Source of the DNA: Galaxea fascicularis | Lineage: Eukaryota > Cnidaria > Anthozoa > Scleractinia > Euphylliidae | Direction: 5' to 3' | Length of the DNA stretch: 64,000 bases | Assembly: GCA_948470475.1 (NCBI GenBank) | Contig: OX419341.1 | Location: forward strand, 3,147,084-3,211,083 | Shown: positions 46,601 through 54,117 of the stretch, piece after piece | Numbering within the stretch: position 1 is the stretch's first letter | Layout: every line of letters begins with the position of its first letter | Program-made: the position numbers and the translations under genes | The notes under the pieces: model-generated | The model's database searches: none | Seen by the model: the letters and a program-made list of their open reading frames with translations, nothing else | What the model was told of the DNA's origin: nothing

Positions 46601-48404
46601 AGTTATTGGAAAGTATGCACCATCGCACGCACCGGAAGAGCACACTTGCACTTTCATATTTTCTCTACTACACATCTCAGGGTGAAACTATTTTTTTCTG
46701 AAAAGTTTTTCTTTTATTTCTTTCTTGAATTTTGTTGTAGATACAGTTAATTGGTAACACGACTTTGCGTCATCCAATTTGGTCGGTAATCATACTCGTG
46801 ATGAAACAAATCAGACTCCCACTATGGGGTTGTCAAATTTTGTTAATCACTTGTATGATTACAGACCAAATTAGACTCCACTTAGTCCTATTACCATTAC
46901 TTATAAGAACTAACACTTCACCCAGTTTGTCTGCCATTTAATGCACAATGGGATTGGGGAAAGATTCCGCTCAGCCATTTACATGTATTAATCAGGCAAC
47001 ACTGAAATGGTGAACATGACATAACCACGTAGTAACCATAAAGACAACAAAGGATGATTTGATTGAACATGAAATTTTGCAGAAAAAAAATTGCAAGCTT
47101 TGATCACAAAGCTAACACAAACACTAAGCATACTGACAAACAAAACCTGACAAAGAAACCAAAACAGTTGCCGGGTTCTGGACGAGGATTTAAGCTTCAT
47201 GAAATATCATTCCCCCACTTAACCGACAATTTATAACGCCGATCGATAGCCTTTTTTTCGCAAACACAAGCTGCGCTTCTGATTTCATAAAATGGCCACA
47301 ACATCAAATTATTTCCTATGAAATTGGGAAGAAAATAAGCTTAAATAACCTTACAAAAACCTAGAAACGGAAACAAAAAAGCGAAATGATTCTATGGTAT
47401 TAAATACGCGGTTTGATGGCTTTATCTGGCATGGATGAGCAATAATTTTATTTTCACAATTTTAGTTGTATCAACGAACATCAACAGCCACAGTAAGAGA
47501 ACATACGAAAACAACAAACTAATTGTCCCAAAATAGACAGAAAAATGCGCAGCCAACATGCAGGACAGGTGTGCATGACATCTTGAGTTGATTTTGCTCT
47601 GCTTTGGTTTGAGTAATGATCTACCTGGAAAACCTAATTTTTTTCCCATAGCAAGGCCAAAAGAGGATCTAAACTGGATGTTTATGGAGCAGGAATAAAA
47701 CAAGCAAATATTAAAACTCCTAAATAAGTAAGCTTGACTGTTTTAAAAAATACGAAGCAAATCAAACCTCGTTGCGATCAAGAGTGTAGAGGAATGCATG
47801 TTTATCTTCCAGCTCTCGTGGATTTCGTGATTCATTTTTCATACACTGCTTCCTTTCTTGGAACTGCAATGCAAAACAAAAACAACCTCAGACATCAGCG
47901 GGAAAAGAGATGACGTGTTACATACAAAGTGAACTACAGTCAAAGAAATGAACAACTACCTCTCTGGAAAGGTGATCGTTGTGTGTAAGCTCCAGCTTCT
48001 CAAACTTGAAAGCTGCTCCGACATTCGGATCTCTGTACGACTGCTGCACATTTCGAAGTACTTCCTTCCCTTCCCTCGAGTTCAAATTGGAAACCTGAAG
48101 AAGTTCTAGCGTTTTAAAAACAAGAGTTGATTAGCTGAATTCTTCACGTGTATTTCTAACGCGCTTGGCGTGCACAAAAGAAAACATGATAAAAGCGTGC
48201 ATACTTACCGTTCGCCTGTTTCTTCTTCAGTGGAATAACAAATCCTGCTATCTTAGTTTTAATAGGACGTGGATGTCTAGCATCTTTACGCCGACTGGTC
48301 CCTTGCGAATTTAATCGTACAGCAAGCGGTGTGTCATATTCTTCGATCTCTGAGCTTGAATTTCCCTCGACGGCATCACTGCCGATGGATTTCGGCGCCA
48401 ACAT
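16926..48404 (-). CDS. TASOR: TASOR/TASOR2 orthologue, HUSH-complex scaffold, 32 exons
   Basis: TASOR scaffolds the HUSH complex, which directs H3K9 methylation onto transposons and long intronless transcripts in the nucleus. Exons in mRNA order: 48209-48404, 47960-48105, 47768-47863, 46087-46153, 45459-45550, 44789-44935, 44290-44421, 43813-43882, 43238-43361, 42933-43042, 40731-40837, 40381-40456, 39954-40025, 35776-39714, 33968-34426, 32998-33459, 32437-32492, 29641-30028, 29359-29536, 29128-29174, 23467-26532, 22420-22523, 21707-21825, 21346-21413, 20712-20804, 20381-20492, 20260-20290, 20117-20167, 19143-19358, 18333-18376, 18107-18204, 16926-17209. Every junction is GT..AG and phase-consistent; 11250 nt closes to 3749 residues. 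Human TASOR is about 1670 and TASOR2 about 2430 residues. Identity rests on the DUF3715 block (GLQVGSTSLSCLGDPSMGVY, LIVFKVIKGK, NFDCHVSRSI, YYFYEF, RPRQCLPYA). It could equally be called the single pre-duplication ancestor of TASOR and TASOR2. Least certain are exon 8 and the donor of exon 14. Confidence 0.93.
17661..17765. repeat. Dispersed repeat fragment related to 41958-42130
   Basis: The stretch cagggctgtccttaagggt and the following gggaatcgaggattttcc parallels cagggctgtcattaagggc and gggattttcc at 41958. It lies in the last TASOR intron. Confidence 0.55.
19608..19650 (+). other. G-rich tract, quadruplex-capable
   Basis: Runs of three or more G (gggaagggagggggggg, then a second block of long G runs) occur in the intron between TASOR exons 28 and 29. 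On the TASOR transcript this is the C-rich strand. Confidence 0.7.
20922..21172. mobile_element. MITE, about 250 bp, TIR tatagagc/gctctata
   Basis: The ends tatagagcgggttttc and gaaaactgctctata are inverted repeats, with TA at each edge. The inside contains gcattttcccgcgcttt and cacgacactccattgaaa, which recur in a related copy at about 53893-54117. It lies in the intron between TASOR exons 24 and 25. Confidence 0.7.
22135..22325 (-). mobile_element. tRNA-derived SINE copy, minus orientation
   Basis: Read on the minus strand it contains ggtttggccgtcgaatttg, then tattcaagccctgttctga, then ccctggtttaactcctcgg and ccagttgggattctt. I recall this order as a coral SINE with a tRNA-like head. It lies in the intron between TASOR exons 22 and 23. 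Confidence 0.6.
22641..22850. repeat. Dispersed repeat, copy 1 (partner at 27171-27364)
   Basis: Shared words with 27171-27364 include atgagcgggcaacattgc, gggaaacagttcactgtt versus its near match, and tgttgcacgtgatcagagc. No clear terminal repeats were seen. Both copies lie in introns on either side of TASOR exon 21. Confidence 0.75.
22985..23075 (+). mobile_element. tRNA-like SINE head
   Basis: The sequence gttgggagagcactgcacc followed by gcttgggttcgactctcat resembles A-box-side and B-box parts of a tRNA. It does not fold into a canonical tRNA, and the next element starts directly after it. I call it a SINE head rather than a tRNA gene. Confidence 0.5.
23143..23318. mobile_element. MITE, 176 bp, 36-bp terminal inverted repeats
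   Basis: The left end ttacggcggtgattatatt continues to gtgaacacctaaaa. The right end is its inverted copy ending aatcaccgctgtaa, with one or two mismatches. There is no coding capacity. It lies in the intron between TASOR exons 21 and 22. Confidence 0.85.
23467..26532 (-). other. TASOR: TASOR exon 21: 3.1-kb acidic disordered exon
   Basis: This 3066-nt exon (acceptor tgattgtggttgcag, donor ATACAG|gtttgt) encodes about residues 2322-3343. It is Ser/Glu/Asp-rich and mostly disordered. It has a basic region near its start (RRSSERVLRRVKTRIRQSSR), an acidic run with repeated SDMDxS words (SDMDMESDFDG, VSDMDISEMEEGD), and near its end a helical segment (FDRIAKEAIISTVSSLEEVL). No catalytic domain is visible. 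I join it to TASOR because both neighbouring exons match in phase and the PIN-like exons follow. Confidence 0.85.
27171..27364. repeat. Dispersed repeat, copy 2
   Basis: This is the partner of 22641-22850. Both contain gagcgggcaacattgc and tgcacgtgatcagagc in the same order and orientation. Confidence 0.75.
27531..27968. mobile_element. Foldback element, 438-bp near-perfect palindrome
   Basis: The left arm starts agtgcacctaaccccaaaa and the right arm ends ttttggggttaggtgcact. The arms of about 205 nt pair almost completely up to a short loop near 27738-27762, and both contain agaatagacccacgccc or its complement. No coding sequence is visible. The left flank is ttaa and the right flank tcaa, so a TTAA target site is possible but not shown. 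Confidence 0.92.
30323..30567. mobile_element. MITE, TIR cagtgctggaaa/tttccagcactg
   Basis: The element has matching ends and internal gtcggaca words in both orientations. It is about 245 bp and sits in the intron between TASOR exons 17 and 18. Confidence 0.7.
30832..30948. mobile_element. Small palindromic MITE
   Basis: Left ttattgactgagtgggagg and ccggacgggaaaat match right attttcccgtccggcc and aactcagtcaataaat as inverted repeats of about 50 nt. The spacer is short. A further gggccgtacggg-containing stretch runs to about 31250. Confidence 0.75.
31508..32005. repeat. Dispersed repeat family, copy 1 (partner 50157-50416)
   Basis: The copy runs from ttgaccaagc to ccatataataa. It shares ggccaatatccagccatctt, agcttggtcaataaagga and gggtagccaatca with 50157-50416. 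Inside are inverted copies of the ggatattggcc word. It is longer than copy 2 owing to extra internal sequence. Confidence 0.75.
35776..39714 (-). other. TASOR: TASOR exon 14: 3.9-kb disordered exon with 27-residue repeats
   Basis: This single 3939-nt exon encodes about residues 479-1791. It opens with a charged helical stretch (QIQDELKRQFSDVKEERALAEQ). A tandem 27-residue repeat follows at 38281-38830, then a lysine-rich part, a long Pro/Ser/Gln-rich part, the word GFWAAPL (36692-36712), and an acidic end (EPYEFGDPEFEPVADMDE). The acceptor is ttatttttctgaag. The donor GATGAAG|gtggga is non-ideal, but the next exon fits in phase. Confidence 0.9.
38281..38830 (-). repeat. TASOR: Coding tandem repeat, 81-nt unit, about seven copies
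   Basis: The plus-strand word tgataacc or a variant recurs at 38331, 38412, 38493, 38574 and 38655 (exactly 81 nt apart), then at 727 and 799 (72 nt apart). The encoded unit is like GSGYQVTVDEGANKAMAEKL plus SKQQKQQ. Inner copies are nearly identical at nucleotide level and outer ones are diverged, so the inner ones look recently duplicated. Confidence 0.95.
41083..41925. mobile_element. 843-bp TIR element, TA-flanked, non-autonomous
   Basis: The left end taccgtatttactcgtgta continues taagtcgacc. The right end is its inverse, ending gagtaaatacggta. The outermost TA may be the target duplication, which would fit a Tc1/mariner- or pogo-type mobiliser. The open frames inside (41347-41592 minus, 41388-41699 plus) show no transposase motif. 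It lies in the intron between TASOR exons 10 and 11. Confidence 0.85.
41958..42130. mobile_element. MITE, TIR cagggctgtcattaa/ttagtgacagccctg
   Basis: The ends are inverted repeats with one or two mismatches. A related fragment lies at 17661-17765. It is immediately followed by another MITE. Confidence 0.7.
42161..42345. mobile_element. MITE, TIR cagtgcttccaata/tattgaaagcactg
   Basis: The ends are matched inverted repeats. Internal cggcgggt words occur several times. It lies next to the 41958-42130 element in the same TASOR intron. Confidence 0.65.
43923..44071. mobile_element. MITE, about 150 bp, ctatccagtggata-rich
   Basis: The ends are ggccctggttgttcaaa and tttgaacaaccggggcc. The core repeats the palindromic words atccagtggata and atccactggata. 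It lies 40 bp upstream (on the TASOR strand) of exon 8. Confidence 0.85.
44664..44787. mobile_element. MITE abutting the TASOR exon 6 splice donor
   Basis: The left part caagatttccgcatagcccc and catac pairs with the right part gtatgggactgtgcagaaat. The same family occurs at 61306-61450, and a single end occurs near 46459. The right terminal repeat runs into ggttcctta, the complement of the exon 6 donor gtaaggaacc. Confidence 0.7.
45596..45820. mobile_element. MITE, about 225 bp
   Basis: The left end gataaggactgaataccaag continues tcctgtatacctgat. The right end atcaggtatacaggactta continues cagtccttatcg. The inner parts also pair (gtttatcggacca). It lies in the intron between TASOR exons 4 and 5. 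Confidence 0.85.
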
Positions 48405-48461
48405 TTTCCTCTTGAAACAATTTTGACAGTGTTCCCTTTTCCCCAACCTTTCTCCTCATGT

Positions 48462-48468
48462 CTTTTAT
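48462..48468 (-). promoter_or_regulatory. Candidate TATA box for TASOR
   Basis: TATAAAA on the minus strand lies about 58 nt before the first in-frame ATG (48404). A start near 48435 would leave a very short 5' UTR. The frame is also open upstream of that ATG but has no other ATG in frame nearby. Confidence 0.45.
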
Positions 48469-48469
48469 A

Positions 48470-49628
48470 CTGTCGAAGAAAACAGCAAAAGACCTAACAA
48501 TCTCTACATTCCTGCCCTTCGTGTGCGTCCACCTTTCACTTCGCAAATGTGAACCGCGTGAATGAGCCTCGTGAGGGGACCCTGATCAAAGCGCGGGAAG
48601 ATGGCGATTGCAATGCCTCTCTAGGGTAGGGGTAGTTTAAGAAACACCTTAAACTCTTGCTAAAACTATTTCGGTTTATTTTTTAGAGCTAGAGCAAGAA
48701 AATTTACCAATTTCTGCGCGTTCTTCTTACTGTCTGTGACGCAATTTGAACTTTTGTTTCAGTTTCGTTTTCGAAGCTGACAAACCATACCACTCTAGAT
48801 GGACAAATTTTGTCGCTCCTTGGTAGCCAGGCCTTGTTGACGCCAGGTCAAAACTGAAGTTGTCCCTGCTGTCGTCCTGGCTTGTTCAGATGAAACAGTT
48901 TTATATTAACGATATTTGCCAAAGGACGAGGTTTGTAAACTTAGCTCTCCATTCACCCACTGCTGAGAACATGAGGAAATTAGTCATCAAACTTACTTGC
49001 TTGGTGTGATTTCAGATGGCGGCCAAAATTTGTGGATCTGAACAAAAATACACGAAATTATTAAATTCAGCCGAGGACTCGTTTGCTACTTTAGAATCTC
49101 AGAAAGAAAGCACATTGGGCATTTAATTAAAGTGCCGTGATAATTGGGCTCGGAGATGATCCGAAGAGTGGGGTGCTAACCGTCGAAAAATCCGATCATC
49201 TATCAGTGCGTGGAGTCAAAAAATGTTTAATATTGAGTGATGGTCCCCGCTATTTCATTTAACATAAAATAAGCCACTTTAAAAACACCAAGGCTCGGGC
49301 TCGGGTTTCTAAGTACTCCCCCATTTGAAAGTTATATTTTGTATAGTAAAGTCTTGACTGCCCCCCCCTATCCCCCTTCCCCCCCCCCCCATGCTCTTAA
49401 AGGCAAATGCAGTTGAAGAGAACAGAGCCAAAGCAATGGAATAATGTTGATATTACATTGGTAAATCACAAAATAAATGTAGAAATTCATTTCTAATAAC
49501 ATACTCAGTTTGTTTATTGAATTACTGAAAAAATTATAGGGAAAGCATTTTAAGGACAAAAGGAAATATATGCCCCTTTACCATGAAGCTCTTCAATTTT
49601 TTTTTCTTTTTTTTTTCAGCATTGTTAC
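48470..49628. other. Head-to-head region between TASOR and the ASB gene
   Basis: This 1.1-kb stretch separates divergent genes and should contain both promoters. The acceptor just before 49621 (long T-rich tract, then cag) shows that the ASB gene has an upstream noncoding exon here; I cannot place it. A C-rich homopolymer lies at 49362-49390. Confidence 0.65.
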
Positions 49629-50200
49629 ATGATGGACCCAAATGAGATCCTTTTGCAAACAATCAGTGAGAATAGACATCCACTGGCTCACATAAAGAGT
49701 TTGCTCTTAAGGCCAGAAGTCTCTGTTAATTTTGCTGATCCAATAAACCACCAAACTGCCCTCCATATTGCGGCAAGGAGAGGAGAAGTTGATGTAATGA
49801 AATTACTATTATCTTATGGTGCTCATGTGAATGGTGGAACGGTCGACCTCATGACACCATTACATGAAGCTTGCTTTGGTGGTCATCCAGAAGCTGTTGC
49901 CATTTTGATATCTGAAGGAGCCGAGGTACAAGTTCCTGTATTAAAACATTCCTACCTGCCTTTCCCCACATATATTTGGTACTCCAACCCATTTGTAAAT
50001 TGTGCAGTTCACCCCCCACCCCAACAGAAGATCAATGGAAATTCCAATGGGGGTGGGGTTGCAAACCAAAAAACGTTCCTTAGGGGGGGGGGGGTAATGG
50101 ATATTTTCTGGAATCACATGTTAGATACTTCTGGGTATGTGCCACTATGTATGGGTTATTGACCAAGCGAGAGGTCAAGATGGCTGGATATTGGCCAAAA

Positions 50201-50235
<35 letters not shown>

Positions 50236-50330
50236 AAGCTTGGTCAATAAAGGATTTATTATATGGGATAAGAGCCGGCTTCAGAGAAATTTTTCTTGCG
50301 GGACAAAGCGCGTAATCCCAAGCGGGCAAG

Positions 50331-50364
<34 letters not shown>

Positions 50365-52075
50365 CAGCACGGGATTTGGTTCATCTTGCCCGCTCACGGA
50401 GCTACCCATATAATAAGTAAAAGTTATTGTTTTTAGCAGTTTAGTCAGGAAGAAGGCACTACAAACCAGAGAGCTTTGGTCTACAATAGGGTTTAATAGG
50501 AAACAGATCAGTGTGTAAAGAATTAAGTCTGAAATAGGAATAGAATTCAGAGGTAAAAGACACTACACATACTGGTGTAGGCATAGATGTTCTGGAAAGG
50601 TATCAGATGGCTGGGAGATGGTAGGGATTTTTATTTAGAATAGCCTAGACAAGGTTTGGAAAATACAGCTTATCTTGGCCCGCTGTAGGGTTTCAGTCTC
50701 AGATGTGAGTCTCCAGAAAAACTGTTAGTCCTGGGTTATGTCTCGTGGGCTACTAGCAAGCATGCAATCATGCACACACACTTGGAACAGGAAAACCTGT
50801 CAGTTCTTTCTTCTTAAGTTGATGCTATGGTCTCCCAATTACTGTTTATGTGCTCTGAACTGTTCAAAAAATTCCCGGGAGCTTGTTGCATAACAGTAAT
50901 GAACATTTTCTTGGTGTGTTTTCACAGACAAATGCACGCAACATAGATGGCAGTACACCATTATGCTTTGCTTGTTCTAAAGGATCAATACAGTGTGTGC
51001 AACTTCTGATAGAGGCTGGAGCAGAGGTGAATCCTACTTTAACAGTCACCTTTCCACCTCTGCACGAAGCAGCCCTGAATGGACATCTTCACTGCCTGGA
51101 GATGCTACTGGAATTGGGTGCAGACCTGGAAAAATCAGAGAATCAATTCGGAACTGCTTTGCATGTTGCTTGTCTCCGAGGATATGCAGAATGTGTGCAA
51201 AGTTTGCTCCATTTTGGGGCTAACCCTAATGCAATCAAGCGCCACCAGGCACCCTTACACACAGCAGCCCTCTGTGGTTATGAAGAGTGTGCATCAATCC
51301 TTGTTCAGTATGGTGCAAATGTTTATCAGAGAAATTCAGAGAGTAAGAGACCTTCAGATTTAGCTACGGATGCTGCATGCAGAAAAATGCTTCTAACTGA
51401 AGCTGGTAAGTAAGTTACGCATGTAAAACCTGCATGCAAGGGGTCGCATTTTCTGCCATGCAGCCTTTCACTGCATTGTCAGATGAGAAAGGGATGAGAG
51501 ATGCTACGTCAGAGGCTATGGAGGGGATGGGTGCAGCAGAGATTGAAATTAAAAAGGTGTTAATTTTATTGTTTTGTTTCAGAACTACTGTCTCTTCCAT
51601 ATTGCATTGAAACGTAAGACAATGTTACTCCATCTCCTCCTCTCCTTTCCTCTTGTCTTGTCTTCCCTTCCCTCTCCCCTCTTCTGCCCTCCCCTTCCAT
51701 CCCATCCTCTCCCCTCCCCCTCCTCTCTTCTGCCCTCCCCTCCCCTCCTCATCCTTTCTTTCCTTTTCTCTTCCCTTCCCTACCCTCTCCTTTCTTCTGC
51801 CCTCCCCTGCCCTCCCCTCCTCTCCCCATCCTTTCTTTTCTTTTCTCCCCTCTCTTCTCTGCTTCACTTCACTTACGTATAGACCTATCTTGTCTCTCGA
51901 TATCAAAGCTGAGTTGTAACATCAAATTATGTGCATTTTTTCAGGAACTCCACCCAAACTTCTTCAATGTTGCCGCCTTCTCATCCGACAACAACTACGG
52001 CGACCCCCAGCGGACAGCATTTCCCTTCTGCCCCTCCCTAAACGCCTAAAGGATTATCTCAACTACTATCATTAG
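49629..52075 (+). CDS. ASB13: Ankyrin repeat and SOCS box protein, ASB13-like, three coding exons
   Basis: This is a substrate receptor for cullin-5/Elongin B-C ubiquitin ligases. Exons are 49629-49925, 50928-51405 and 51945-52075; phases 0 and 1 match, giving 301 residues (human ASB13 is 278). Six ankyrin repeats are readable: TALHIAARRGEVDVMKLLL, TPLHEACFGGHPEAVAILI, STPLCFACSKGSIQCVQLL, PPLHEAALNGHLHCLEMLL, TALHVACLRGYAECVQSLL and APLHTAALCGYEECASILV. The SOCS box follows: LLQCCRRLIRQQL as BC box and LPLPKRLKDYLNYYH as Cul5 box and end. Two start ATGs are adjacent (49629, 49632). The ASB13 choice rests on length, the C-terminal PPRL/DYL-like end and the neighbours; ASB5, 9 or 11 are alternatives by family. 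Confidence 0.93.
49926..50927 (+). other. ASB intron 1 with repeats
   Basis: The donor is GCCGAG|gtacaa and the acceptor gtgttttcacag. It holds a G/C-rich inverted stretch (about 50005-50095, ending in a run of G) and the dispersed repeat copy at 50157-50416. Confidence 0.8.
50157..50416. repeat. Dispersed repeat family, copy 2
   Basis: This shares ends and inner words with 31508-32005. Within this copy, tggctggatattggcc and ggccaatatccagcca form a tight hairpin with a 10-nt loop. Confidence 0.8.
51406..51944 (+). other. ASB intron 2 with long CCTCC pyrimidine tract
   Basis: The segment 51630-51870 is almost pure pyrimidine on the plus strand (cctctcc and tcccctcc words). This simple sequence makes long open frames on both strands that are not genes. 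The acceptor attttttcag leads into the SOCS exon. Confidence 0.9.
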
Positions 52076-52326
52076 GAAGCCTGTGGTTTGTGGTACAGTG
52101 AAACCTCTCTCTGTGACCACTTCTCGTCAACGACCACTTTTCCAGACGACTGTTTAAAATTTCCTATTGTTTGAACCTCCCGTAGGCGACCACGTGACAG
52201 TCTGCGTCTGCTGTTTCATTCGCAGGCGAAAATGTGTCGCTGTAACATATCGGCCATATTGTTACTTGAAGTAAATCTTACAGTCGGAGCTACCGGCAGT
52301 GGTTCTCAAAACAGACTTACCGCATG

Positions 52327-52332
52327 AATAAA
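52327..52332 (+). terminator. Candidate poly(A) signal for the ASB gene
   Basis: AATAAA lies about 250 nt past the ASB stop codon. Confidence 0.4.
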
Positions 52333-52369
52333 GCTTGGAAACTACCATCGAAGTTGAAATCACTGTTTC

Positions 52370-52780
52370 GACACTTAGCCTTTCGCCTGGTAGGAGGTCT
52401 TTTCCACGGCCCGAAATCCTTGTGCATGCCATTTCTGGCTACTGCCGCAGAAACGAATATCAAGAAAAATGGGGACTAATCCTTTTTTTTTAAAACTGGT
52501 TTGCGCAAAAATGTTGGAACAAATTTTTCGTAATTAGATTAGTACTCCTCAACAAGTCGTCAGCTATTTTGTGAATTTTTTGTTTGAAGTCGACGTCGTC
52601 TCTTGGCACCTTTAGCCTGGCAGCAGGTATTTTCCACCAGAAATCCTTGTGCATGGCTTTGTTGGCTATTGCGCATGAACGAAAATTAAAAAATGCCGAC
52701 TCTTTTTTTTAACTTGTTCGCGCAGTTGGTGGAACAAATTTTCCGTCATCAATACTCCTCGACAACTGACAAACATACTT
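52370..52780. repeat. Imperfect direct duplication, about 180 bp twice
   Basis: Copy one (about 52375-52562) and copy two (about 52602-52770) share in order tagcctggcagcagg-like words, gaaatccttgtgcatg, ggctattgc-like words, gttcgcgca versus gtttgcgca, ggaacaaattttc and actcctc(a/g)acaa. Confidence 0.8.
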
Positions 52781-53892
52781 GGAAAATGGACATTGGTGAT
52801 TGGAACACAGCCCTCTGTTGACGAGTGAGATCCTCGATGAGTCTCCTTTCCAAAACCCTGGCAAGAATTTTTGGGGAAAAGTTTGCGAGCAGTTAACGAA
52901 CATACGTCATGGATGTTTGGGAAAACTTGTCCTTTGTCAGGCAACCAGTCTCCTCATTAGGGCTGTTCGCAGTTTTCAAACAAGGAGATTTGTCAACTAA
53001 GAGAAATGCTGACAAATTTTGAAAGCTTTCCCACTGCATCACAACTTGCAGTATACAGTATTTCTAACTCTCCACACGGATTGATTTAATATTCCATCTT
53101 CCCGTTGTCAGTTAAAAAAGTTTCAAAATGAACATTTGCTATTCCAATATATTTCCACGTTTAAATTGTTAAACCTATTTAGGGATAGAAAATACATCCG
53201 TCTTCAAAAGTAATTTCTGTTTTACAAGCTATATTGCTTTTGAGGTCCTTGCCGTCAACAATGAGGGATGTTGAAGGCAAATTGCAAAGGTTATGATACA
53301 TTGCTGGTTAGAGATAGTATTACTTGATATTTACTCGAAACAGTAGTGCCCAGTTCTCGCGACATCTCGAGCGAGAACAACACGCAAGCACGCACGAAGA
53401 TGGCCTACCACGCGTGTAGATTATCGCACGAGATGCAGGTTGCACATCTACCCAAATGGCTGAAAATTGCGCTAATTATGAAATTTACTCGATAAGCCAA
53501 ACTCCGTACAGTTCAGAACCGGTCGCTTCATTTGCTGTACATCCAAGGTTATAGATTGACTTGCTCATCGGAGATTCAGCTACTCTATACTTCCTACTTC
53601 AGAGCGCTTTATTAGAAATCGTCTGAACTGGGCCTCAGGCACCCGGCAAAAACCTTAAGAAAAGACAGAATTTGAAATCCAAACTACAAAAGGATTAAAA
53701 TTTCCCAAGTCAACGTTTTCAGACAAAACCTGTGCAGAAATTAAAGCCATCTGAGTATTTGATATCACTACAAATAAGACGCCGGACACCTAGCATATGT
53801 ATAAACAACTAAAATTATTTACATCAGTGCAGATGTAGCGTAAAAAATAAAATACCCAGCAGTAACAGCTAAAAGTGTTCGTTTCAGTATTA

Positions 53893-54117
53893 GAGCGATT
53901 TTCAATTGAGTGTCGAAAGTAATTCGCGTTTTTGCTTTACTTCACTCTGACTGGTTGACAAAACGTATGTCACTTCAGCCATTGAAATGTAAAACCAGTC
54001 GCGAGTTGCACACGCGCGTTTTCCCGCGCTTGGCGCTGATTGCATGTAATTTCTTCAAATTCTGTTTGGTTCACCAAGCTTTTCGGTGGTTTTGGTTTCA
54101 CGACACTCAATTGAAAC
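53893..54117. mobile_element. MITE-like copy related to 20922-21172
   Basis: The ends ttttcaattgagtgtcg and cgacactcaattgaaa are inverted repeats. Inner gcgttttcccgcgcttgg matches the other copy. Confidence 0.7.

Larger units (their letters stand above)
44290..48105 (-). other. TASOR: TASOR exons 2-7: pseudo-PARP (DUF3715) domain
   Basis: Exons 2-7 encode about residues 66-292. They start ELLQVSNLNSREGKEVL and run through HAFLYTLDRNE, the K-I-C-E-V-G-L-Q-V-G strand, GVYLCRHADV, LGYLIVFKVIKGK, FDCHVSRSI and SQYYFYEFAEEGDD to RPRQCLPYALLTFRFG. In human TASOR this domain is an inactive PARP-like fold needed for silencing but not for complex assembly. Introns here are short to medium and host two MITEs (44664-44787 and 45596-45820). 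Confidence 0.92.

Noticed and set aside
51574..51919. Pro/Leu/Ser and Arg/Gly/Glu-rich frames over the ASB intron
   Set aside because: They arise from the CCTCC simple sequence.
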